Origin: Gerris lacustris
Taxonomy: Eukaryota; Arthropoda; Insecta; Hemiptera; Gerridae
Direction: 5' to 3'
Length of the DNA: 64,000 bases
Assembly (NCBI GenBank): GCA_951217055.1
Contig: OX578283.1
Location: forward strand, 68,625,475-68,689,474
Positions 56,396-64,000 of this stretch are shown one piece after another (position 1 is the first letter of the stretch; each line of letters starts with the position of its first letter). The translations under genes and the position numbers were made by a program. The notes beneath the pieces were generated by a model that worked only from the letters and a program-made list of their open reading frames with translations, did not search any database and had not been told where the DNA came from.

Positions 56396-57025
56396 AATGT
56401 CAAGCTAGAATTTTGTGTATAAGTTAATAATTTGATGCCTTTTAAGAATATGTGGTTGGCTGACTTCGTCTACGGTACATAGCATAGCAATAGGCATTTG
56501 AAATAACCAAACCAGTGGAGAGCACCCATGTCTCGATTATTTTGGTGGACTATCCGATTTCCATGATCCCAAGTACAGAATTAGTTAGTAGACCAAAAAT
56601 CAAGTTTATGTTAGTTTGTCACTTGATTGTTTAGTTATTCAAATATTACTCCAAATCAAAGTAGTCACCAATCAAGTGACAAAGTGACATCAACTTGATT
56701 TTTGGTCTACAAACTAATTTTGTACTCAGGATCGTAGAAATAACATTGTTCACCAAAATGTAGTGTGACATAGCTCCTCTCCACTGGTTTGTTTTTGACA
56801 TTTTCATGTCTTGGCTATGGCACATAAACTCGAAAAGAGTTACCAAAAAACGACACCAAAAATAGTTACACGTGTAACAGGGAGTTAGGAGGATATAGGA
56901 GGTGTTTTTTTTTAAAGCCTATTGCTAATCTAGGTGCCGCAGACAAAGTTTGCCGACCACTTATTCTTAAAAGGAACAAAAAGATTAACTTATACACAAA
57001 ATTCATGGTTGATGTCAGACAGACA
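56396..57025. mobile_element. Intronic foldback element, ~300-bp diverged arms
   Basis: CTAATGTCAAGCTAGAATTT / AAATTCATGGTTGATGTCAG at the ends, CTTTTAAGAATATGTGGTTGG / CCGACCACTTATTCTTAAAAG, ACCAGTGGAGAG / CTCTCCACTGGT and ACCAAAAATCAAGTT / AACTTGATTTTTGGT inside; the centre is at about 56645. The right arm additionally carries the CATGTCTTGGCTATGGCA-type sequence seen in mirror form at 42800-42850. Confidence 0.8.
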
Positions 57026-58290
57026 TTTTTTTTTGAGGATGGGTCCTTTACTAGAGAAAATAAATTTTACTAACTATTAAATTAAATTTTAGGATTAATT
57101 TTAGAATTAGTGACAATAATGTGTAAAGTTCCTTGTTAATTTATGATGAAAAAGAAATCATGTAATTTGACAATGTGATTAATAATTTATTAAAAAATGT
57201 TTTTTTTATGGGAAACAAATTAATGGAATATAGCAATTTGAAGTGATTATTAATTTAGGAATGTTTGATAAGGTCAGTTATTGTTGTTTTTAATTGAAGT
57301 ATGTATATTAAATGTAAGATAAGCAGGTAGAATTGATAAGTTACAAAGTATGCTTACGTAGGGTTTGTTATATAATATTGATGCCATTTATGAGTTATTT
57401 GTAATTAATAAAATACAAAGTGTTTTAAGCTTGATAATAACACAAAGAGGGGTTGAAATATTGCCAAAAATATAGAAGAATGAGAAGTTAAAGGTTTTTA
57501 TTTATAAGAAGTTCTCATCAGACCACTGAAGGAGATTCTATTGAAAAAAAAAATTAAGAAAATTCTCAAATAATACAAGAAATAAACTTACAGAATTTCA
57601 TTGTATTCCAAGTACCTTTTTAGTTAGTAAAACAGATATTAAATTGCTACTAAATAGCTATTTGAAGACATTAAATTTCATTTAGTGATAAAGTTAGTTA
57701 TTACTATGCCGTGATAAAGTTTACACTGAAAGTGAGTAAAACTTCATGACAACTTGATCAGTGTATTGCAAAATTTTCAATTTTCTTAGAAAAGTAAGGT
57801 AGGAAGAATTTTTTTGAATTTAGATTAGTGTTTTGAATTTTTTGAAGATATTCATATATAAACGTCTAATTTTTTTCACAACATTTTTGGAGCAAAAAAT
57901 TGGGTTCAAAAACCCAAAAACACATTTTTTTCTAACTCTAAGCATTTTCCTTTAATATACTGCACGTGTAGCAGAAATTTGGACTTCAGATTCGGATTCA
58001 GCAACCTCTTGAATATGAAGTTCATACAAATGTCTTTTTTCTTGGATAGTTCGTTAAATTTTTCAGATCTATGATTAGTGATGGTCAAAATAAATCAACA
58101 CATTCTTTTGAACTCACAATTTAAACAAATCCTGCCTGTAGTTATCTGTGTTACATACAAACTGTACAGTTTATGGTTTATTCATTTATTTATGTTTTAG
58201 AACGATTTGGTGATTCTTTATTATGTTTATTTCTTTGAATATGGTTTTATGTTGATACCTCGTACACATTGTTTACAATTATTGTAAGAG
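57026..58290. other. Intronic AT-rich sequence
   Basis: No gene. CAAAGAGGGGTTGAAATATT and TCATCAGACCACTGAAGGAG (57443-57530) resemble the insert at 47656. GGACTTCAGATTCGGATTCA near 57979 recurs as GGACTTTAGATTCGGATTCA near 30030. Confidence 0.55.
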
Positions 58291-58294
58291 AACT

Positions 58295-58425
58295 CGATTA
58301 GGGACCTCTGTCAGGGAATTATTGTTAGGGAACTATGTCAGGGAATTGTTGTTAGGGAACTCAGTCAGGGAATTATTTTAGGGGAACTCTGTTAGGGAAT
58401 TATTGTTAGGGAATTAAGTTATAGT
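58295..58425. repeat. 27-bp minisatellite next to the SLC12 splice donor
   Basis: About four units of GTCAGGGAATTATTGTTAGG plus GAACTAT with small changes, ending about 10 bp from the GTAAGT of the intron. Direct tandem; no coding role. Confidence 0.9.
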
Positions 58426-58435
58426 ATTTACTTAC

Positions 58436-58538
58436 ACGCAAATGAAAGTAGATTCTTTGGAATGTTCAATGAGAAGTTCTCTAAGTCTCAAATGCCTGTT
58501 GGTCTTTTCTTCCATCAAAGTCAACTCAGTTTCTCGAA
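58436..58538 (-). CDS. SLC12-family cation-chloride cotransporter, penultimate exon
   Basis: Minus strand. The exon begins after TTTTAG (58544-58539) and ends in TGCGT before GTAAGT. It encodes, after a split first codon, RETELTLMEEKTNRHLRLRE followed by LLIEHSKESTFICV, the last Val being completed by the next exon. This is the stretch that in NKCC/NCC proteins precedes the C-terminal VMTLP(M/V)PRK block (KTxRxxRLxELLxEHS). The reading frame, phase (2) and protein match all agree with 56136-56271. The acceptor has little pyrimidine tract, as is common in AT-rich insect introns. Earlier exons were not found up to 64000; they must lie beyond the window or be hidden in repeat-filled introns. Confidence 0.93.
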
Positions 58539-58539
58539 C

Positions 58540-58715
58540 TAAAACATATATATTTCATTAAGTGCTTTAAATTAACTTAGTATATTTGTCAGGGACAAAT
58601 CTTCTAACTTAGATTTGAATCTCTTCCCGACCCCGTAGAAAGCTGTAACTTACTCGGATGACGCATTTCTGATGACAATACAATAATAAGTTATTAGGTT
58701 TCCTAAATTATTACT
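58540..58715. other. SLC12 upstream intron, proximal part
   Basis: No exon recognised. A possible donor word (GTAAGT on the minus strand at about 58650) lies after a short open stretch, but the preceding peptide does not resemble SLC12. Confidence 0.4.
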
Positions 58716-59865
58716 ACTAGTGATGCGCTGCATAAAGAACTCGCATAGAATTGTGTCCTTATATCAGCCGTACTATGTTTTCAATATAACTACCAGGATA
58801 ATATTTTAGTTAAAACATTAAATATTCTTAATCAACCTGAAAATAGCTTTAAAATTATGTTATGTAATATGCCATATAAGTTTGATCTTAGTCCTTAACA
58901 CCCTTATTTTGTTGCAACGACTATTTGTTGCAAAACTTTTTTGATCAAATTTAATATTTATTTCCTACTCTTTAAGACCTTTAAAACGATGTATGACATG
59001 TCGCAGACTACAATCATATTATTTAAAGTCATCTGTAATATTGACCGCAATCTTAAATTTAAAGTGTCAAAAATACTCAGCTGTTGTGAAACGAATTTCG
59101 TACTAACTCGCTAGTTCTGGATAGGAAAATATTTTCCTTGCATTTGTAGATAATCACTAATTATTAAAGTTATTAAAGGCTCGCTACACCCGCCCGTTTG
59201 CAGCAATATTTATTGAATAAAAAAATTGCAGGCTCGCTACGCTCGCCTGTTTTACAGCCTTTGTACCAAATCTTTATTTAATAAGGTTATTGCAGGCTCG
59301 CTACGCTCGCCTGTTGTTACTGCATTGGTAGTTAATATTTATTAAATAAAGTTATTGGAGGCTCGCTACGCTTGCCTGTTTGTACTGCATTATTAATTAA
59401 TTTCTTATAAAAAGTAATTGCAGGCTCGCTACGCTCGCCTGCTTGTACTGCATTATTAGTTAATATTTATTAAAAAAAGTCATTGCAGGCTCGCTACGCT
59501 CGCCTGTTAGTACTGCATTATTAGTTAATATTTATTAAAAAAAGTCATTGCAGGCTCGCTACGCTCGCCTGTCTGTACTGCATTATTAGTTAATATTTAT
59601 TAAAAAAAAGTCATTGCAGGCTCGATACGCTCGCCTGTTTGTGCTGCATTATTAATTAATTTCTTATAATAAGTTATTGCAGGCTCACTACGCTCGCCTG
59701 TTTGTACTGCATTATTAGTTATTATTTATTAAAAAAAATCAAATCGGTCAATTTTTACGCCAGTTATCGTTAGACAAACAAACACACAAACTTTTCAAAT
59801 GCCAAGTCTCTGAAATGAAGAACTCACTGCGCTCGTTTAATTAGTCGATCGATAGATCGCTAAAT
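58716..59865 (-). repeat. Family E repeat, full-length, inverted
   Basis: From CTAGTGATGCGCTGCATAAA through GTGAAACGAATTTCGTACTA and eight copies of GCAGGCTCGCTACGCTCGCC (59180-59700, spacing 60-75 bp) to TTTTACGCCAGTTATCGTTA, AAACACACAAACTTTTCAAA and AACTCACTGCGCTCGTTTAA. The mirror of 48655-49440 on one side and of 16990-17100 on the other, so it appears to give the full family layout. Confidence 0.88.
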
Positions 59866-59989
59866 TTCTGAGACATTTTGGAGGTAAACTTCAAAATCAA
59901 TTGTAAACAAACTCGATGAGTGAAGTTATAATCGACTATAAGATTTAATGTTTATATTAACAAGATATACTTTTTAAATCTATATAATA

Positions 59990-60240
59990 TAAAATTAAAG
60001 TTTTGTCTGTACATTGGTCACAATTACATTGTATCCAAAAAGATGCAATGCATACCTACAATAAAAGTTATTGTATCAATTTTTTAAATACTTTTCCATT
60101 TGATATACTCCGAAAACCCAATACGGCCTTAATTTTTTTGTGTATGTATGTATGTGTGCATGCATGTGTGTATGTAGGAGTGTATGTGTGTCTGTCGCCA
60201 CCTGTCCGACTTTATGGGCGCACAACTGACTAAACCAAAT
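59990..60240 (+). repeat. Dispersed repeat, also at 10240-10460
   Basis: TATAAAATTAAAGTTTTGTC, GTACATTGGTCACAATT, CCGAAAACCCAATACGGCCT, a (TGTA)n-like stretch, and GACTTTATGGGCGCACAACT. Confidence 0.75.
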
Positions 60241-60275
60241 CGATTAAAGTTATTAACAATTTTATTTTAAAAAAA

Positions 60276-60832
60276 GATCGGTGCGAGACAACTCAGACAA
60301 ACTTTCTCATATACTATACGAGTTCATAATTACTTAGCCCAGTTTTTACATTCATTTGTTTTTGTATGTACACTTAATTATTATTGAACATTTCATCTAA
60401 ATTTATCACAAAAATAACTTCTCCTCGATGGGGAATCGAACCCGGTCTCTCTTCGTCCACGTTTAGAGCCATTATTTCAGGAACTAAATTTTTCCCAGAA
60501 AAAACGGCTTATATCATTAGATTCGTATTTAAATGGACCACATTTTAGAATTTTTTAATCAAAATTGTCATAACCATTTTAGAGAAATAATTTTTTTCAG
60601 AGTTTTGTGGGGGGTAACGCCCCCAAAACTGGAATCCATTTCACCTCAGGGAATGATCTTTCTGAACATGTATGCGAAATTTCGTTTAAATCGGCCCAGT
60701 AGTTTAGGCTCCAGGCGTCTGCACAGACAGACATTTTTTTGGACTCAGGAGACCTCAAAATGTGTAAATGCAACAAAATCTCAAAATCGATTTTTGAGGC
60801 CATCACAATACTTTCTCTTTATATGAGAAAGT
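60276..60832 (+). mobile_element. Family C element, near full length
   Basis: GATCGGTGCGAGACAACTCA at the left; GGGAATCGAACCCGGTCTCT (antisense B box) near 60430; CTCCAGGCGTCTGCACAGAC near 60709; TTTCTCTTTATATGAGAAAG at the right end followed by A-rich sequence. Two frames over it are accidental. Confidence 0.88.
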
Positions 60833-60904
60833 AAAAATACCTCAAATAGGTTGAATAAGTATTGTTATTTATTACTATATTACTTAGTATCGATTGGCCA
60901 TTTT

Positions 60905-61110
60905 TTACTTACGCAGACGTAGAGAGCCCGGGTTCAATTCCCGCCCAGGAAAAGTTATTTTTATGATGAATTTTGATTAAATGTTCAATAATAATTAAAT
61001 TTACATACGAAAACGAATAAATGGAAGTGACTGGGCTAAGTAATTATGAACTTGTATATGAGAAAGTTTGCCTGAGTTGTCTCTGACCAATTTTTATTTA
61101 TATATAAATA
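60905..61110 (-). repeat. Family C fragment, inverted
   Basis: AGCCCGGGTTCAATTCCCGC (sense B box), AAGTTATTTTTATGATGAAT, CTGGGCTAAGTAATTATGAA and GAGAAAGTTTGCCTGAGTTG; it is in the opposite orientation to the neighbour at 60276, giving an inverted pair with a ~75-bp gap. Confidence 0.87.
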
Positions 61111-61164
61111 GACTCCAACCTATAATTTGGAGAGTTTTATTTTATTAGTAATAAAATGTATAAT

Positions 61165-61290
61165 GTATAATATAGTCCTGATTCTGTTCCTAGAAGGCTT
61201 TAGAAACTAAACTATTTAGGCATTTCATTTAATTGCTAGGCCTACATGATAATAAGAAACATAACCATTAATACCTAGCATGAGCCCCAC
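61165..61290 (+). repeat. Dispersed repeat, also at 11160-11270
   Basis: TATAGTCCTGATTCTGTTCC, TTTAGGCATTTCATTTAATT, GCTAGGCCTACATGATAATA and AACCATTAATACCTAGC. Confidence 0.8.
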
Positions 61291-61404
61291 GCTTCTACAA
61301 TATAAAATTAGGTTTTAATTTAATTTTATTAATTCCAGCCAACAAAGTCAGAATTGATTGCAAGATTTAAATTAATTATTTGATTAATTAGTTGTTTAAT
61401 GTTA

Positions 61405-61560
61405 GACCGTGCCGGGTGTAAGAGCCGGGGCGTGAGCAGATGAGCGTCCGGCGGAGTGGTTATGCTATACCGGACCACTTATGTGCATAGGTGGTCCGGT
61501 AGTGTAGGCCGTAGGCCGACAGTAGGTGGTGGCAGTATAGGCATTCAGTTAACCAAGGTC
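61405..61560 (+). other. GC-rich structured island
   Basis: GTGCCGGGTGTAAGAGCCGG, GAGCAGATGAGCGTCCGGCG, then a 15-bp stem (ACCGGACCACTTATG / CATAGGTGGTCCGGT, 61469-61500, one wobble pair, loop TG) and GTAGGCCGTAGGCCGAC. Clearly distinct in base composition from the surroundings. It might be a structural-RNA-derived head of a SINE; not recognised. Confidence 0.5.
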
Positions 61561-62059
61561 CGATTCAATGAACTAGAATTGTTGCAGCTATCTATCGCGG
61601 TAGCATTGAACGACGAAGAATGAGAAAGAAAATTGTGTTTCTGGAGTGTTACTAGATAACGTAAGACCTTTAATAAAGCTTGGTTTAGACGATTCAATTT
61701 CATTGTTCAATATGATTGAGCGACACACTTTCAATCCAATCGGACGCTTCTATATTGTTTAGACGAAGCAATCATATTGAATCTGACAGAGTTAATCAAA
61801 ACCTTGCTAAAACCATAAAAAGAACCTATGCAGTTGAAACCTTCTATTAAATAAAAAAAAATAAAACATCATTGAACGAACCGTTTAAACGTATTACAAT
61901 ATTAGTTTTGCTCCAACCAGCAATTTAATGTCCGCGGGATCGTCAGGGGCATACGAAATGGTTAAACACCGTTCCAACCCAGCCTGTGACAATAGCCCAA
62001 TGAAGAGTGACTATCTATACTGGGAATCAGTGTTTGTTTACAGAGTGTAAATAATAAAA
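61561..62059. other. Unrecognised stretch
   Basis: TTAATAAAGCTTGGTTTAGACGA at 61671 with AATCATATTGAAT / ATTCAATTTCATTGTTC-like mirrored words up to 61790 suggests a decayed TTAA-type element. No gene. Confidence 0.45.
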
Positions 62060-62170
62060 ATCTTACTTTAAATCAAATTATAATAAAATCATCATTAACT
62101 ACGGGAGACATACAGAGAAAAAAAGACCCCAGCACTGGGACTTGAACCACGGGCCTCCTATATATCCGTT
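62060..62170 (+). mobile_element. Family B fragment with antisense tRNA-like core
   Basis: TTACTTTAAATCAAATTATA, CATTAACTACGGGAGACATA, ACCCCAGCACTGGGACTTGA and CCACGGGCCTCCTATATATC, ending GTTACAGGTGCTC. The core is closest to the one at 18190. Confidence 0.8.
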
Positions 62171-62302
62171 ACAGGTGCTCCCCCCCCCCCCCCGTTTTTT
62201 TATTGACATCGAAAGCTACCCCCCCCCCCTTGGGGGCCCAAAAGGGGGCTGTTACCTGTTACTCAAATATCATGTTATTGGTACATGTTATTGCCTGATA
62301 AC

Positions 62303-64000
62303 CAGAGACCTTCAAAATGTAGCATTTATTTTTATGAAATGTGGCACTAAAAAATGTGGCAATATGGCACTTATTTTGGCCAAATGTGGCATTTATTTTA
62401 GCTAATGTGGCATTTATTTTTCAACTTTCCAACCCCCCCCCCCCCCTCCCGTCCCCTTTCCATTGTAAAAGGGATATTAAATCGTGCAACATGAGTCCTA
62501 TTAACTACATTATTACTAGGGTTAGGAATTATATGCTCTAAAAAGCCTAAATACATTCTCTCTGCATGCCCGAAATATTCTTTTATATTCTCTATCAATT
62601 ATTTTGGCCAACCGGGGGGGGGGGGGGGGGGGAGATTTGAAAAAACACATTTACTACTTAATTAAATTTATTTGAATTTGTGCATATACATACTTTTATG
62701 TATTTAAGATGAAGAAGGTTTCTTACTTATACACTTCTTTTTATGTAGCAATTTGCTTTGTAAACAAATTTCAATTTAAAATTATTATACTTTAATTGAA
62801 CTTCTATACTTTAATTCAAATTAATATACTGTACAATAATTATCTTTTCAATACTCTCTGTGGTCAATTTCTAGCGATTGTTTGCTAGTATATTTTTTAA
62901 TTTTAAAAATGACCTTTCCACGTTGGTAGAAACAATTGGCATATACATACTTCAATATAAAGCAGTCTTTATAACTTGATACTGCGTCTCCGCCTTGCAT
63001 TATTTTAACCCTTAAGCGCCCAGGATAACATTAACTATTTCATTCCAATCTGGATTTACATTTAAAGCAGCTTCCAGTATTTTTCAGGCTTGCTCTCCTT
63101 TTTGGCCCGGCAACTCCATCGCAGCTTTTTGGAGCTCCAAGACAACTTTAGCAGCTGAAGTCAACGAAGTGCCTTGCACCTCTTCTTCTTTCATCTGTGG
63201 CAACTTAAAAAAATGAGCTCGTATAAAATTTAGCTGCTTCAGTTTCCCAGTGCCTGCTTGGCTATTTTAATTGCCATGTTATCCTCTTCGTCGAATTCTT
63301 ATAATAGAACTTTCACTTTTTCTCCATGTTCTGCGTAATAAAGGGCCGCTCTTATCCAAGTTCCCCATCTTGTTAGGATAGGCTCTGAAGGAAGAGGGGT
63401 CCCTGGTAGCATTTCCTTGAAGATTGGCACTCGGCTTAGAGCTTTAATAAAAATTTGTTTACCCTCTGAAATTAAGTCATTTACAGCTGGGGAAAAACAG
63501 CATGGGCCAAGCAGGTTACATGGACCATTTTAGGGAACACACTTTTAAACACACCCCCGCTTTCAGTATGTATGCAGCGCTGTCAGAGCAGGGCAGTTCG
63601 GTTACTTCTATTCTTTGGCATGGTCAAAAAATGTAATACACAAACAAAGTTTAAAATCACTGGGAAAGTTCGAAGACTAAAAGAATACAATAACTGTCAA
63701 CAACCAGAGAGGTGGAATGATATTGGTCAAGTATCTGACTCAGGTACTCCTGAAACTGGAAGAGGCACCGTTAGCAAAAACCCCAAAATATAACACTATG
63801 TTTCTAAAGGAGGAGTTAATCCCTAAACTATTCAATATTACTACGAATGTGCCAATGGTTATCCTCTAAGTATGCTACTTATACCTTTTAAGGGTAATTG
63901 GTATTGAACACGACAACACTACCTGCGTCTTTCCCCAGATTATTTGCTACACGCGGCTTTAAACTTGATTTTTTTAACCTTAGAACTTCTACCCGAGACG
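62303..64000 (-). mobile_element. hAT-like transposon, left part (runs out of the window)
   Basis: Left tip CAGAGACCTTCAAAATG resembles the CAGAGACGGGA tip of the hAT at 14405. It is followed by repeated subterminal AATGTGGCA(T/C)TTATTTT words (62318-62420), as expected for hAT. Long C- and G-runs follow (62433-62446, 62617-62632). A minus-strand transposase pseudogene lies at 62870-63600. The right end and target duplication are outside the window. Confidence 0.7.
62870..63600 (-). pseudogene. hAT-like transposase pseudogene
   Basis: Minus strand, at least three frame changes. In order: SDSAAYILKAGV (about 63590-63555), KMVHVTCLAHAVFP (about 63530-63490), then a long open segment VNDLISEGKQIFIKALSRVP, PLPSEPILTRWGTWIRAALY, YAEHGEKVKVLL (about 63485-63310), and finally NVERSFLKLKNILANNR (about 62950-62880), the C-terminal dimerisation signature. 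The HVTCLAHA and PILTRWGTW segments are typical of one group of animal hAT transposases. N-terminal parts were not found up to 64000. It is broken by stops and cannot be functional. The same kind of C-terminus occurs in the deleted element at 14647-15295. Confidence 0.8.

Larger units (their letters stand above)
56272..58435 (-). other. Intron between the last two SLC12 exons
   Basis: 2164 bp, GT-AG, phase 2. The donor is GTAAGT directly after GCGT at 58436; the acceptor is AATAG before 56271. It contains a foldback (56396-57020), a decayed segment related to the 47656 insert (57440-57530), and a 27-bp minisatellite touching the donor (58295-58425). Exon phases on both sides agree, which supports the splice sites. 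Confidence 0.9.

Noticed and set aside
58640..58700. An additional short SLC12 exon before a GTAAGT word
   Set aside because: The open stretch is very short and its peptide does not resemble the SLC12 C-terminal domain.

Overview
This window is strongly AT-rich, repeat-saturated nuclear DNA from an animal, most likely an insect (Hemiptera-like repeat style; the order is a guess). Evidence: a long satellite array, hAT elements, a Jockey-type LINE, TTAA-flanked elements, many foldback repeats, GT-AG introns, and the C-terminal end of an SLC12-family cotransporter gene. There is no operon-like organisation, and only this one host gene could be recognised.

Layout. 1-7068 is a 75-bp satellite with higher-order structure. 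It abuts 7290-7497, a related sequence ending at a TTAA site that may be its source. 7.6-25 kb is nested repeats: a 1.25-kb near-perfect foldback (8990-10234), a 3-kb inverted-repeat element (13471-16481) that received a 1.5-kb hAT transposon (14405-15912), and a foldback whose loop holds a hammerhead-ribozyme-like core (22303-22534). 26271-29282 is a 3.0-kb TA-flanked transposon with ~0.5-kb inverted ends and remains of a minus-strand gene with Cys-rich ends. 32887-33995 is a young 5'-truncated Jockey LINE with poly-A and target duplication. 38.9-41.3 kb and 43.1-44.2 kb are further nested foldbacks. 47.3-48.2 kb is a 21-bp minisatellite. 55.4-58.5 kb holds the last two exons of the SLC12 (NKCC/NCC-type) gene on the minus strand, with a 38-bp minisatellite beginning a few bases after its stop codon. 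62.3 kb to the end is a second, decayed hAT element running out of the window.

Provisional labels for dispersed families used below: A (GAGGCGAAGCCGA motif, 7606, 20447, 36468, 40440); B (palindrome with tRNA-like core, 18190, 20947, 24504, 29395, 35240, 62075); C (GAGAAAGT ends plus tRNA-like B box, 28369, 31224, 34968, 38490, 46530, 48427, 60276, 60905); D (CGACACCGC body, 25600/29283, 37550, 43297, 50420); E (GCGAGCGTAGCGAGC arrays, 16990, 40090, 48655, 58716); F (GCTTCCGAGCTTACCGAAGG, 12536, 20105, 37290, 45050, 50250, 53283); K (TTAGGGTTTTGTAGA ends, 31395, with fragments at 18555 and 23700); L (GGGGTACGGGGTAC, 13308, 19690, 51110).

Most open reading frames here are accidental frames in repeats. 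Genuine coding signal is limited to the SLC12 exons and to decayed transposase or reverse-transcriptase genes. All family assignments come from reading the sequence by eye; edges of dispersed repeats are approximate unless a target duplication is stated.
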